Source of the DNA: Acanthaster planci
Lineage: Eukaryota; Echinodermata; Asteroidea; Valvatida; Acanthasteridae
Assembly: GCF_001949145.1 (NCBI RefSeq)
Contig: NW_019091362.1
Span: forward strand, 11,705,504-11,769,503
Direction: 5' to 3'
DNA: 64,000 nucleotides
Shown piece after piece: positions 1-15,400 of the stretch. The translations under genes were made by a program, and so were the position numbers. The first letter of the stretch is position 1; every line of letters starts with the position of its first letter. The notes beneath the pieces are model-generated. The model worked only from the letters and a program-made list of their open reading frames with translations, had not been told where the DNA came from and ran no database searches.

Positions 1-3000
1 CAAATATGACTATGCCAAGACAAGAACCATGAAAGCCCGCGTGACCAGACGAACGGCCCGGGATAAATTGGACCGGACAATTTTGAAATAGTGGTGATAT
101 GTATGGTACTTGGCGTTGTTCAAAACCACTAAGAGGAATCATCAAAGTGATAATTTATTCATTTGCAAACCACAAATTTCTAGAGCACCTGTAGAGAAAA
201 CATGTTTTCTCCGAATTTATTGTTTGGCATGCACAAGGGTTTATTCACTACAAACAGAGGCTAAGGGTTGCCCTCATTTTCTCTGTTTTCTCCGAATGAC
301 GCAATCTACATTCAGAATTCGAATCTAATTAATTGGCATGGACAGAAAAAAGCCCTTTTTATAGGTTGTTATAGTTGAGTTCTTAAGACGAATGAAACTG
401 CGTTCGATTAGGATGCTTCCGTATTTATTTGAACAGATAAACTTAGAGAAGACATGTTTCCTAAGTGGTGCTCTTTAAGTTCAAATGCAGTGTGCAGTGA
501 AGATATTAAACGTGGTCGAGGCAATGGCGTACAAAGGCGTTTCAGGCAGCTGCCAAGCGACCCGCATCCACCCACATCTGTAGAGAGAAGACAATATCTG
601 TTTCTTCTTATGTGGGTTTTTTTAAGAAGCAGTTACACTTTTAGAAACTCGTGTTTGGAGAAAGATGCCTTGTTGTGACACTCCAGAACACAACCTAGCT
701 CGGTGTCATATAAGATTGTTTATTGCTGTCATCGTGTTTAATGGTACGAGCTTTTAATTAATTGCATGTAGTGAATAGTGATGGGCATTATGTTCGGCAG
801 ACACTTATCTTCATGTAGTCCAAAACAAGATCAGCATGATGTCTGTCTATAGTTTGGAAAAGGTTGTTTTGAGGCTCTTCGTATAGATTGAGCGCGATGT
901 ACGTAGTTGTGGTCGTTGCATGTTGGAATGACATCCTTTGGCTTTTAGTAATGGTCAGTCGTATTGTCACTTTGCATTAATTTTTTTAAAATAAATTTAC
1001 ACGTTACTGCAATTACGCATTAAATGTGAAAGTGGTTATCCAACTGTACATCATATCTTAAGTTTCAGATGTCAGTCCCATTACGGTTAATTGGGGTCTA
1101 AATCATGTATCTCTCGTGCATCAGCGCCCATAAAGAATGGCCCTGGCCGAAGATGATAATTCCCTACGTTACGGACACGGAACTTGTATAGTGAAATGAG
1201 CCTGGATTGGACTGCTTGTACAGGGAATTGGTAACTGGTTTGATATGCATATGGTATATTTTCGATCAATATTTTCAAGTGAGCTGTTATTTTTAAACTT
1301 CTCTTTAATTTGCTAGCGACTACATCCTACCGCTATTTAGAGTCTTTTGGTCGCAGAATAAGAAAGCCGTTAACATGCTTTGATGAACGCTATTGAGGGC
1401 AGCTGTGTTTGATAATTCTTATAAGGTGCTGTTATTCTATAGATGTGGAGATGTAGAACTCTGTATAATTTACCACTCTGTGTTGATATTTGGACGGTTT
1501 TCTAGGAGTGATATTCCCGATTCAAGTGTCTCATAACGTATTGAGATGTAAGATATGTGTGGATGCATTGCAAGGTAATGCCAATAGTCTATAACTGTGT
1601 AACTTGATGTTTGGACTCTATGGAAGACAGACTCACTGACTGTAACTCATGCGTATAACATTTTGCATATTTAATACGAAAATGTTATCCAATTCCACTG
1701 ATTCGAATTTCACGAAGACTTGAGTTAAAATCCAGTTAACATTTCGCTGTATAAAGGTCGTTCGTCCACCCAGTTGACTGTATTGCTACGATGAATGGTG
1801 CACGTCCGTTTTCCAACTTGGGATTTCCCAAAGAGCAAGTGATATATGAGAAGGATGTGAGAGATAGTCAGGAAAGTATACTTCTTGGCAAGTCGGACAG
1901 CAATAAGCATGATGTATTCCGGTATTCAAACTTGAAAGTAAAAGTGGAATATCTGTGCGTGTTTTAATTGCTTCATTCTCAGTGTTTTTCTCGAGTAACG
2001 CAAGCCATACAAGAATAGTCTTACTGGGGCTATTCGGCGCAGAGTTGTAACAAATGTTAACATATTAGTACGTTTAAGCCCTAAGAAAAATTTCCTCTAG
2101 ATTTCCTCGAGAAAATAAAGAAGAAGAAAATATTACACGCCAGTTTTACGTGTAAAATGTGCATTTTTTTTTACAGCTGTAGGCCTAATTGTAATTTATT
2201 TATAATGTACTGAACGAAAAACTACCTAAGAAGCTGACGTTTTGAATAATTTTTCACCTGCTACGGGTATTCCACTTTATCCAACCTGTGCACACTCCCT
2301 GCAAAAATTGTTAAAGAAATTTATTACAAAGTTTCTCTGTTGTGATCTTACTGAAAAACAAAACCCACTTCTCCCGCACTTTCAAGTGAATCTGATATAT
2401 TGTTTTTTTAATGTGTTTAACGTGACGGTGCCACTCCAGCCAGCATTAGCGGATAGGAGTGTCTATTTCGGTCCTTTTCATCGCGCCAGCAAAGAGCGTA
2501 AGGCGATCTGCTTTCGCGGATTACTTTGTCCTAATTCTTTTACCTTTTTTCCCGCTCTTTCGTTCTTAAAATGATTTCAAGCCATTTTTTTCCTTGGCAG
2601 TTAAAGCCTGAAGACTAAGATCGTAATTTTTACAAAATTTAGTTATATTTTTATTGAGGCAGTTTGTTAGGCCTATTTGAAAAAGGCAGGGTTATTTAAG
2701 AACAAAGAGCCTGATCACAGCATACACACGAGTGCATGCGGGTTGGCGCACAGCGTGCAAGGGAACTGACATCATCGCAGTTCACACTCGAGCGACATTG
2801 TTAAGTTTTATAGTCCTGCACCAATAACATTGTGATCATACACGTGTGTACTAATGCAAGGTTAGAAGTTGGAAGTAGGAAAAAAGGGTAGGCTGAAACT
2901 GAACCGTGCATTCAGTGCCACCTTAGGTAGTGGATAGGGACTGGCAGTCAGTCTACAAAATGAACCCTGAACTATAGCCTCGGTCTTACCCTACCACCCA

Positions 3001-3354
3001 TTTTTCTGTGTTGCCTCTCCATGCTCGGTAGCGCTGGCTGCTCTGTAGTCTGCTCACGCTGCCTTCGTTCACAGTGATTATGACACACGCTGAAAGAACA
3101 TGTACACGTACATGTACATGCTGAGTTGACTCATTCTCTCCCAGATTATCCCGTTGACGTATTTTCTGCCGACATCGACTCTTGACAAGCCCAGTTGAGG
3201 TACCGTGTGTACGACGGGGGCGGTCCTCAGGTCCAGCACGCGGCAACGGTTTGAAGGCTTGTGTGTCTACTGTCTACTCCATCCAGAACTAGGGCCTAAC
3301 ACTGTACAGTACATGTACATCATGTACTCGCTTATGATATTGAGCACACGTATG
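1..3354. other. Upstream flank, no gene recognised
   Basis: This AT-rich stretch precedes the first receptor gene. I see only short chance reading frames, without splice-site context or recognisable protein motifs. The last ~300 bases contain TGTACATG-type runs (for example 3099-3120) and must include the promoter or 5' UTR of the receptor gene, but I cannot place a TATA box or start site. Confidence 0.5.
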
Positions 3355-3421
3355 ATGGCGTGCGTTGCGTTTGGAGCGGTGGTGCTAGCTTTGATTCAGA
3401 TCTCCCCTACTAGCACACAAG
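3355..3421 (+). CDS. Receptor gene 1, exon 1: signal peptide
   Basis: The exon encodes a short hydrophobic leader beginning MACVAFGAVVLAL and ends in phase 1 at a consensus donor (G|GTGAGT). The start was chosen at 3355 because the leader then matches the paralogue's MAYVRHVAVVMAL in length and layout. An ATG lies immediately upstream at 3352, and the frame is open further 5', so translation could begin earlier. The phase matches the next exon at 13439. Confidence 0.6.
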
Positions 3422-6400
3422 GTGAGTCCATATGATATAGGCCTAAGATGAACAAAATCATAACGGATTTAGCCGGCCTGGATTTATCAGCATGCGTGGT
3501 TAGCGCTGATGCATCCCCCGGTTATGAAAACTCTGCCCTTGGTGGGCCGAGTCCGATGACCCTTGGTGGCATGATTGGACCGACGACACGTCAAGGCCTG
3601 CAGTTGCACTGAAGTCAACAGTGGGGCGAACAAAATTCAACACCTAGCGATTACTCTCACATGCATGCATGAGACTTAAACACAAATGGAGAGACAACCA
3701 CTCTCTGTGGCAGTATAGCTCAAGACTTCATTTATTTTACATTCTAGCACTACCGTGTACGAATGATACTATTGCCCCAACCAAGAATGAATGGCTATGA
3801 GCCAGTCCAGTATTCCAACAGCGCGTGCCCAGTATGAGGCTATTTGGGAACACCTACATGCCACCTACAGCCATAGGCGTACATTGTAAAATAGTTTATA
3901 ATTTTATGGAAAAAAAGCTGAAAGCAAAATTTTCAGAACTTATTTCCAAGCCGCGATTTTACGGAAACATATTTTAATTGAGAAACACAGTATTTTAACG
4001 GAATTACCCAAAACAGAATTCCGGAAAAATATGGACTAAAATGAAAGTATACCAGGTAAGAAATGGGACGGAAGGGTCCCCCCCTTACCTGTCCAATCCC
4101 TATACACACTGTAGACTATTATTACCTAACACTCCCCCCCCAAGTATGTAAAGAATTCCTGATATTCTGATCAAACAAACACCAACACAAAGGCGGGGTG
4201 GGGGGGTTCTATTCGTCCCATATCTTGCTTCAAATGAATAAAAGTTCTGTAAACAAAACTCTGTAAAATTATGGATTTCTTTTTGAGTAACTTTTAATTT
4301 ACAGATTCCAATTGATGGTATTCTTATGTTTACAGATTTCTTTTTACGGTTTTTTTCATTAAAAGCTACATGTATCTGTGTATAAAACATTTTTATTTAC
4401 GGATTTCTCTTTAGTAATGGATTTTTTTTCTATACCTACATGTATATGTTATGGATGTAATTTTATGGCATTCAGATACAGCACTTTTCTGTTAAAAAGT
4501 ACATATAATCGGTTGAAATGGAACAGAATGGAAAGGTTCCGTAAATTTTGCTACCAGTACTCCCCATCAGCAGAATTATTTGTGTAGTTTATATTGCAAT
4601 TCTACCACTTTTTTAGAAAAATAAATATCACAATAAAATCTAAAAAAATATACAAGTTCTATAAATTACCACTAGGGTTGAGAGATCCAACTTCTCAATG
4701 CAGACATAATTTAACTTCAACAGATTTTCTGTTCTCCACACTACAGTACAAATGACAGAATAAGAACAACAGTACATGTATCTTTCAATAATCATTGCGT
4801 GAAGTTGAATGGGGAACACAATCACAGTCGAATTTACATGTACATGTACATGTACATGGCACGTGATCATTTCGAATTCAATGCAAACATGGCAGTAGAG
4901 CACTGCACTGATGATGATGTCAAGTTCTCTTTTTATGTGTGCTTTTCTATGGAGCTTCAAATTCGTTGTCTCTTTAGTTGTCTGGTCCTAGCCACAAGAG
5001 AGTGCATATACTGTATGTAAACAAACCATGACATTATCAGTACAAGGATCAACTGCAGTTAGAATTGTAGTACATGTACAGTACATGTATGTTATGTGAA
5101 TTACTAGAAAATGTCAAACGTTGATACGTGTGTCACTTGTTATCCCACTCACACTCATGGAAAACGGAGTAGTGTAGAGTGTCTGTACCCCATGCGCCAC
5201 TAAGTCAAAAGCGTCGTGGCATAAGGAACTCATGATGTACATGTACTCCCATACTCTGTGCTCCGTGAGTAGAGTAACAAATTCATCATCAAGTAAGCTT
5301 AACACATACACTGAATGCACTTGCTGTTTACAATGTGCCACAAGCCATAGTAAAATATGCGCAACTTAGAAGTACATGCAGTGTATTGAATACATGTATG
5401 TTTGGTGCAATGTAGCTGTCAGTATGTGTTATCACACTTTTGTTTGTATGAATTGACCAATCAGGATCAAGGATTTAAATTTAGTTCAAGATGATACAGC
5501 GCATGGCCAAATTCTGTTCACTTCACAATTCTGTTATGGTAATTCAGGTATTAAACAAGAAATGAAAAGTATTTGCCATTTAAGACTTTTCTATTACATG
5601 TACAGTATTTGGAAAAAACAAAACTCACACTTTTGCACAACCACCCACAGACACTTAGTATGTGTCTACGTGACAGTAACAAAGACTTGTTTCTGCACAT
5701 TTTCAGTTGATGTGTTGCACCTGTTGTCCACAGAAGAGGAGCCATGTCTGCTTTGGCTGAGTTACAGGAGCTAAATTCAATGTTATTTATTTTGACATGT
5801 CTCAAGTTGTCAGGATGTGGAAAACTTACATGTACCTGTACATGAACATTACCCAGTACTAAGTATCTGGATTGACTTATTGAGAACGCTTTAAATACAT
5901 GTACGTGTACATGGTCAGGTAGACTGATAGTTAAATGTACCTGTTGGTTTGAGATCAATTGCATCATAAATTTACATCTGCACCTTCAACTTGAAAAGAC
6001 AAGTCACCCCTCGAGAGAAAGGTCACCTTTCGGTCATTTCTGGTATAAATGAATAAAGCTCGCTCTTGACAGGCACTTCAAAATACATTGTGCATGGGAA
6101 ACTGTGAGGTACGACATGTTCGACTGCTAAACAACCAACACATGCATGGGGGGGGGTGTGAATATGAGAAGTACTACATGTATATGTACATGCACCTTAC
6201 CAAATTAATGAGTACTGTACATGAAATCTGTTTACATCAGGAGAGGTGATTTGAGGATGTCTTCCCTGGCTCCATGGACACATCACTGACTTTTGGTCTT
6301 TGGCAGGCAACAGGTACATGTACATGTAGAAATGGAGAGAGACATGTTGACCCTCAGTTACATACATGTATAGCTAGCCAGGGTGGCCCCTGTTCATGAT

Positions 6401-9400
6401 AATGATGATGATCTTTAGCTGGTCCTGAAGCAGAGAAATAATATAATTTTTAAATGTAAATCGGTGAATCTTAAAGCATTGTACATATTCTCAAATGCAA
6501 TCTGCCAGTCATGTTTGTGCCTTTCTTCCCTGATGCTCATATGATTTGAAAGGGGATACTGAAAGGTATCGTACATGTAAGTGGTGCTTGCTTATACACA
6601 CCAACAACTTTTGCACAACTTTAATACATGTAGCTGTTCTGTGCAAGTGACAGATTTCCAAACTTTGATCTTGAGATTATACATACGGTGTAGGGTTGAC
6701 AGAAAAGAGAAAATATACAAACCAACCAATCAAGACTACCAACCCCATGAAAAAGCAATAAAGGCAAATGCATATTTCAGTAAATGGTGTTAAGGAGGAG
6801 TATTGCTTCAAAAAGTGGAAGGTTTTACAGTGCTTCTACATGTAGACAGACATGAAAAAAGCGCCACACTGTAAAAAGGTTGGTCAATTGTGGGTTGATA
6901 TTTTGCCCCATGTTGGTGAAAATATCAGCTCAGCAACTTTCGGGCAAATTCTTCACAACATTTGGTCAATGTTTGACCAACATTGACGGAAAATTGACCA
7001 ACTTTTTGGTAGCTTTAACAAAGGTTGGGCAAATAACAAATGCCCGACACTATTTTGACCAACGTTTTTTACAGCGCATAGGAAAATTTTCCTAATACGA
7101 CTTAAAAGGACTTACCCTGCCTTCACTGTTATTTACGCAAAATAATCCATCTGTCCTTTCTTGATATGGGTTGAAGTTGATGGAGGCGGGTTCGTTTATC
7201 TCATACTGAATTAAAATGGTGAACTTTAAAATAATTTCGCTTACCCACACCTCAGAAAACTGACAACAGTACTTAAATGAATGTTCACTGTCAGCAGTAT
7301 GACAGCTTGACCAATTACAGCACATCCCAAATCTATTTCTCTTTCTGTCCGTCGCAACCTAAAATGAAAGTCAAGCTGCAAGTGGTCGAGTTTAATCTCT
7401 ACGCCAGTCACAAAATATTATAGCTTTGCTGTCCTTCAACGACGAGTGAGACAGATTAAAAAAACTGGAGCTGTAATAGGCCAAGCTGTCATACCGCTGA
7501 CAACTATGATTTTTAAAACTTAGTGATTGTCTGGCTTCCATGGTATTGGTAAGCAAAAGTTCATTTTTTTTAAACATACTAACATTTCAATTAGGAAAAT
7601 GAACCTCCGTAGTTGGCGTCTACCCATATCAAGAAAGGTGTATAAAATACGGTGTAACGAGTCCTTACGATTAAACTAGCTAAATTGTCCAGGGCTATGG
7701 TGAAAAACCTATTGGTTAGCTTTGTAAAACCTTAAGGTTTTAGAAGTAGAGTATTAAATGTATGGTGATCTTACTAGAAAAAAAATAAGAGTAAAGACTC
7801 TCCCAGCATTCTCACATAAAATCGGCAGATGAGAAGAGACACCATTCTGACTGTTTGGAACATTTGGCACATGCTTCTATGAGGTAAACTCATGATGACT
7901 TGCAGGGAACTTGGACATCTGATCCTGAAGATTGGCATGTACATACATGTAAATTTGTGTGTTGAATTTTGAAATGGACAAATTCTTCTTGCATTAAAAT
8001 AAAAGTGACTCAAGATGTAATATTATACATGGTCTCTGACTGGGAACTGCATGTAGTTCTACGTGTACGTTTGTTTTCCTAATGAATTTATAAAGTCATA
8101 TTCATTAGATGAGATTGTGACTTAGGTCTAGCACAATTTTGGACTTCAATTCTCCTAAACCCCAAAAGTTGCAAAAATATGGCCAACATGTACATTACAT
8201 GTAAATCAAATCCTACGTGGCCAGCAGGTTAAAAACAAAGAATACTTTGAAACAAGTATCAACTGCTTTAACAAGAGAATCCATCTCATTTGATAACATC
8301 ATTGTATATTACAAAAAAACTCTGTGGCTTCCAGGACTGCGTTGCTCAGCAGGAGGACCCGTGGCTACGTAGTCACTCCCCGCTTTCAGCATTCCTCATT
8401 TCTCTTCTGAGTGTAGCTGGTAAGGTCTGTTTCATGTTGAAAAGCAAGGTTTCTCAGAATTATCAAATTTGAAACTCTGAATTATGATACTGTTGAAATA
8501 GGTGCAAGTTCTGAGTCAGTATTGTTCATGTACAACATCACAAACTTGCAAAGCTTTAACTATGCTATAATTGGGCCCTCCTTATGCAGTTTCAAAACAT
8601 GGAATTCTGCAAAATTTTAATTCCAGATTGATGCAAATTCCAGACTGCATATTGATGTGCATTATGGTTTACCCTGTTCATGCTCCCTAACGGAATATTT
8701 CATGCCATATGTTTTCTTTCCATAAGCTACAAATAGCTTCAACAGTGCCATACCTTCTTCAGATCAATGAAGGCTCTCCGTCCCTCAGCAGTGCTTGACT
8801 TCCACATTTTCCCCTTTGAGATGGACGTTGTTTTTGGTGTTAGAAGCATTGGCATCATAAGAAGGACCGTTGCAACTACATCCTCTGCAAAGAAGCAATC
8901 TTGGAAAATTAAGAGTGGATAAATAAATACTTCAATAACATCACGATTGTGGTCATACCCAAAAATGCTACATATACATGTACCTCAAGCATTGTCCAGA
9001 CAGTACAGTGTACAGTTCCTCTCTAGAGGCCTTCTCTGTCTATGATTATTAGACTGAAACATCTCACGAGAAGTTGCAGTCTTGTTGAAGTTGAAGTTGC
9101 AGTGTTTCTGTGTACCAGGCCATCTTATACATGTATGTCCAATTGCACAAGGATACGGTGGATAGCAACGTTTCCTTAAAACGGAAGCATGCGTTTTATG
9201 TTTTAAAACCATTACACAAAAAAGATCGGATTACTAAAGACGGCAAAACTAACCGGGGAGGGGAATAATCAGCATCCACACTGTAAAAAGGTTGGTCAAT
9301 TTTGGGTTGGTATTTTGCCCAATGTTGGTAAAAATATCAACTTAGCAACCTTTGGGCACATTCTTCCCAATATCTGGTCAATATTTGACCAACAGTGATG

Positions 9401-12400
9401 TAGCTTTAACCAAGGTTGGGCAAATTAGAAATGCCCAACACTGTTTTGCCCAACTGTTTTTTACAGTGCATGTCCTCTTCTTCGTCACAATCCTGCCCCA
9501 GTATAAGCTTTGGTGAGCTCACTTTTGCTGTAAGGCGAATAGCTGTGTATTTTGAGCTGTGTGTATCTGCTTCAATAATGTTAGCGCTACCGCCTCCCAT
9601 CTCGCTGTAAAATTGCAAGCCTTTTCCTCGAAGAGAAACTCGAAGTCCTCATCGATCTGAGGTACACATGCAGCAAAGCTTGCTGATGCTTATGAAATCA
9701 TTTGTTATTATTTACCGTGAGGTTTGGTAAATGCACTCTCAATTGACAAGTTCGCCTACAAGCCCTTTGTTACCTCCGGTGGGAAATTCAGCCCCTAGTT
9801 GCCGTTTTGTGCTGTGACACTCATTGCAAGTCGGACCATCAAACAAAACATATGGTCGCAAAAACAAAAGTGAGATTTACACAGTCCGTGACAGTTAAAC
9901 CTATGCTGTCCAAAATGTGCTCATCGATTGTTATTGATACCAACTTTGTAGTTTGCAACTCCTATGAAATCTATTATAATTTTTGTTACATGGACATACA
10001 AGAGACTGGTAGCTAAATTTTTAGCTTCACAATATTTCCTTTGAAATATTTTTAAGTTGAATGCATACAGTGCAGGGTGCTAGGTGTATCACTTTGATGA
10101 AGTTCCACCACCAAACAGGATTAAATTAGGGTTGATCGGTTAAATACTATAATCCAGGCAGTTCCAACTACGTGTACTTTGGGAACTTATGGATCACTTC
10201 CTTTGCAGTTTTTGACAGGAGAGACCATTTCCTGATGAAGACTGACTGTTTTCTTCAGTTTGTGTTGCACTACTTCGTTATCCGCAACCCGCTTGTTAGT
10301 ATGCTTCAACCAGTTTACATGCAACTGTTTCCGCTCATGGTCAGTTAGCTGTTCAAACGTTCCACTTGAGCCATGGCCTTCATTTAGCACAGCTTTACAG
10401 TCAGGTGCTAAAGTGGATTTGTAGCCTCGATTCGAGTTTTTGATCTTGGCATTGAATGTGACCACAATCAGGGTGTCTGTAATACGGGCGATTCACAATA
10501 GTGCGCCCTCAGTGTCTGCAACGCTGTGGCCAATTACAACGCGCAAAATTTGTCGACCCTTCCCGAACGCGCATTGTGTCGACAGATTTTGCTCATTGTG
10601 ATTGACTAACGCGTTGCAAACTCTTGGTGGCGCACTATTGTGAATCGCCCGTATTACCCGATACTACGAAACCTCGATTTATACCCACCGATATAAATAG
10701 ATCATGACACAACATGTCAAGGGTCACAAGGAAAGCTCTGGCTGGATCCTTTGTTTAGATGCACTGTNNNNNNNNNNNNNNNNNNNNNNNNNNNNNNNNN
10801 NNNNNNNNNNNNNNNNNNNNNNNNNNNNNNNNNNNNNNNNNNNNNNNNNNNNNNNNNNNNNNNNNNNNNNNNNNNNNNNNNNNNNNNNNNNNNNNNNNNN
10901 NNNNNNNNNNNNNNNNNNNNNNNNNNNNNNNNNNNNNNNNNNNNNNNNNNNNNNNNNNNNNNNNNNNNNNNNNNNNNNNNNNNNNNNNNNNNNNNNNNNN
11001 NNNNNNNNNNNNNNNNNNNNNNNNNNNNNNNNNNNNNNNNNNNNNNNNNNNNNNNNNNNNNNNNNNNNNNNNNNNNNNNNNNNNNNNNNNNNNNNNNNNN
11101 NNNNNNNNNNNNNNNNNNNNNNNNNNNNNNNNNNNNNNNNNNNNNNNNNNNNNNNNNNNNNNNNNNNNNNNNNNNNNNNNNNNNNNNNNNNNNNNNNNNN
11201 NNNNNNNNNNNNNAACTTTCTCGGGCACTTGGGACCATTTTTCAACCGTAGTTTTCAGCCCTTCTGCCCTCATATGAAAGCACTAAGACCCAGGGAGTTG
11301 ATCCTGGCGACGATTTACACAATCTCACCATTTTGGGGGCCAAACAATCTCCTTTTTCAAAAGATAGTGCGGGGGCACTTTTAATGCTAATGAACTGGTC
11401 AGAAATTCTCGCTTGAATTAGTGGTCCGCACCCAAAACTAAAAAAAACCCAACGAAACCTCGATTGCTGAAGTGAAGATTTACTGGTTGATGGAGCCTGT
11501 CCGCTACCGCAATGTCTTGGTCGTATACACATGTACACCCACTCGTTGACTATCCGGTCTCCTCGGAGTAGTTGCACCCGAGGCCTGAGCCCCATGGGGG
11601 TATCCCAATCCTTCAGGGGTGAACTTTCAATGTCATGCAGCCTGTTGGGGGTACAAAGGAGCAGAGTGACCGGTGGGGCCACGAAGATGATGTAGACGGG
11701 CCCGAGGAGGTTGTTGGTGGGTGCGTTAATGTAGAGAAGGCGAAGGGAGCTTTCTCGCCGCTGTCAGACGTGTTGGCTGCGACGCTGAAAGAGTCCTTGA
11801 TGGGAAGAGACTGTCCACCAACATGGGGTGAATTGGCCAGGAGAGCTTCGGCCGCCTCCCATTTGTAAAGATACCACCTGTGTACCTTACATGACTGCAT
11901 TAAAAAAAATCATTTTGTTCAAACAAAAAACAAATTAGATTGTATGTTATAATCATGCTCTATTAAGTATAATACACGTAAAGCACGTGGACAAGTAACA
12001 ATTGTCATTTCGCCTAATTTAATGGCTCATATAAGAGCTACTTGAAAATTAACGTGGCATGCTGAATTTTTTGTCTCAAGCTCAGCGCCCATTGAAGACA
12101 GGCAGGACACGCTGACGAGAAGTAGCCGTAGCTCTAGAAGCACATTTTGGACATGGACCATTGGAACTCACCAATGCCCACTCTACTATTTCTCTCTCTC
12201 CCATTCTCTCTTACTCTACAGTACACATATATATCTCATGTATACATGTAAATATTTTCCTTTTCCATCTTTTCCTTGTGTTTCTCCTTACCCCTGGTCC
12301 TCTTTTTCCTCTATCATCCTGTTCAGCAGTATTAGAAAACACCAAAAAAAATAAATTAATCTTTAACCTTAACATAGGAACATATTTACGTTGTATGTGC

Positions 12401-15400
12401 ATGATAATCGCTATATTTTATTTGTACTTTGTTATGCAACATTTGTTTAAACTTTTGCAAAGCGGCTCTTTGCCACTAAGAATGTGTGTCAATAAACTTG
12501 ACTGATTGTTGAAACCCACAAATATCGATACTTCCATGTTTCTACAGCAGATATACTATTGGCTCTCTCCGTACAATTGATGAGGGCAGGAACGTAACGT
12601 ATACGCCATCTCTTCTGCCGGTTTGTCTCACTTGTCAATTTTTATTCAAATTCTCTTCAGGCGTAAAGGAAACATACTGTAAACAAGCAGCTCAACATGT
12701 TTGCATACAGTATTAATATGTTGAAAAACACAAAATCCAACTATTAGTACTTTTTTCATGGAAGTGACAAGGTGGTAGTATTCCTATTCTTAGAAAGTCT
12801 TTTCTTTGGCACATTTAGAAGACGCTGTTTTATTTTTGTGACACAAGGTACTCGTCAGACGAGCATAAAAAAACAACAACCAAAACATCCCTTAAAATTA
12901 CCCACATGTAACAACAAAGTTTCAAGCAAGACTTGCCAGTTCTCTTGTCTAAACAAGATATTATGACGTGTGTTACATAATAAGCAAAATGTAGAACTTA
13001 CTCCATGAAAATGTAGAAATGTGTGATATGCATTTTGTACACAGTGCTTAGAGACCCAACTGTGCTGCCTTGGATGACATGACACTGTGGCTCATGAATG
13101 TAAAAAACTTCTATGGCGTGAAAACCAAACTATTGAGGTGCCTTATTCCTCCATGCCTTTGCTACCGATACTTTAAAGGAGATGGAGATTCAAAGTAACA
13201 TTGCAAGCTTTCTTACATGTATCCAGGTTTTGATATTTTGAATCGTCTTTGTTAATGGACAATCACAATAAGATATTTGACTGGGATAATGGTAGCAATC
13301 TGAGCAACCGCCATGAGCGCCTCTTGTGGCGCATACCGGTGCTATAGAGGACTTCATTATTATTACACGTATTATTTATTGAGGTCATACAAATGCCATT
13401 CAATGTCTCCTTCAATGCCAAAAGGTTTCTTTTTCCAGACTGCACCGTCGACGTGTTCTTCTTGGACTCCTCCGACACAGTTTGTGAACGAGTAATGGAA
13501 GTAGAACTGAGTGGGTATACGTGGCCTTCCTGCGTGGCGCAGTCAAACTTTCGTACTAATCTGACTCTGTATCGGGATGGTGTTGAGCTCACGGAAAGAA
13601 TCTTTATCTACCAGGGTGGAGACAGTCCAGAGGGCTTCGAGTCAGAGATTCGTCAGCGGTCTACCGTTGGGCCTCGAGGTGGTACCATGTTTGAGTGTTG
13701 CAGCACTTTCGTCGATGGCCCCAAGGACTGCCTCGGGAACACGTCATGCGCCTCCTGCCTTTTTGAGGTCACATGTAAGTGCCAGAATGGAAAACAAGAC
13801 GAGTAATTTACAACGTGAATGACAGAGGTAGCATAACCGAAGAGACTACCACTGGAAAATTTAGCTCGAAAAGGAAGATTACGAGGAGACCCCATTTTAA
13901 GGATTTTTTAGTCCAGGGTCGCATGTGAAAATTTAGCATTCCGGTAAACTGCGGATTGGGTTCTAAATACCCACAGAGGTTCCAATTATTTCACGTTATT
14001 TCCTTCCCCCTTACTTTATCCTCACAATCCAAATTCCTGCAATAAAAACTTCTTAAATTATATCACGCTTACCTATATAATACTGATTGTTTTGCAATTA
14101 TTACCCGTGCTCATCGGGCCCGGGAGATAAAATTCTACTGTGGCTTGGGGGTTCCAACTGCATGCTATCGCGTGGGGGTGTGCAACACAATAATCCCTGT
14201 GTACCATAGTATTCAACAATGTGTGGCCTAATTCTTTTCTTTCCCTCCCACTCTCCACTGTCCTCCCACATAGATTATGAACCTGCCATCACCGCGTCCC
14301 CAGCGGGCCCTGTCCTCGAGGGCAATGATGTCACCCTCACCTGCAGCCTCGACAGCGGTTCTCCTTCTGGATGGATTAAGTGGCAGTACAGTTTCGATCA
14401 GAGGTCCTCGACCGCGCTCAGTGAGCCGATACACATTGTCGCCAACCACACCTGGCCCCTCTTACGGTTATCCCCGGACCAGGCTGGTTGGTACCGATGT
14501 GTCAGGGCCATCCAGCAGATAGGGAATAATTGGATCTACGACAGGTTTTCTAGTTGGATTGCTGTTCCGGTTTACTGTAAGTTTCCCTACCCCCTCCCCC
14601 CAAAAAACCTAAGCAATTGAAATGTTAACAGAAATAGAAAACATTTTATTCACGTGAAGCATTCAAAATAACAGTAAATACGTAACCATTTAAAAAACAA
14701 AGTAAATTTAATGTTTATCTTATTAATTGTGACCCCAAAATGAATGAAAAAGATCTTCCGTTACCCTGCCCCGTAAAAAATTCCTTGGCCATTCGCGCTC
14801 CCAGGCTAATTGGGTGACGTCATCGCCAGATTACCGACATAGACAGTGTACACGTACATTACGCACAGCACATGCAGGATCGAACGCTCACAATAGACCT
14901 TGTTGTATATGATGTAGCGTGGCCCACAAACAAACACGGTCTCAAACTCTCAGTTCGAGAAATACACGAAAGGACTGCGTGTTTCAATTTCTACCTTGCA
15001 CTGAGACAGTATCTACCAGTGGGCCAAGCTACATCAAACCATTCTCAAACACAACGTGGTCTGACCAGCACGTAGTGCGTGTAGTGTTAAGCAGTGTCGT
15101 TGACACGAATCGCTGATCAGGCTCAAGTCGGACTCGAGTCGCTATTTTTCAGACTTGAGACTTGACCTGAAAAGAAAAAGACTCGAGACTTGACTTGAAA
15201 AAATTCATTCTTCATACGAAATCGTTTCTTTATAAATATGCTCAAAAAAACCCGAACCTCGGTGATCTGCGCGTTCATCCCACTCACAAAAACATCGTTC
15301 GTACTGCATGTTTCGGTACTCGTGTTCATAATACACGCGTATGTACAGCACAATGTACATGCATGCTGTACATCCGTACTTGTAACATGTGAGGCGCACT

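Noticed and set aside
4640-4960. 106-codon minus-strand frame with HVHVHVH
   Set aside because: The His-Val run is simply the ACATGT tandem repeat read in frame.
10704-11384. Long frames of 166-226 codons around 10.7-11.4 kb
   Set aside because: They consist mostly of unknown bases in the assembly gap.
13653-13895. Minus-strand frame opposite the Cys-rich exon
   Set aside because: Shadow of the plus-strand coding exon.
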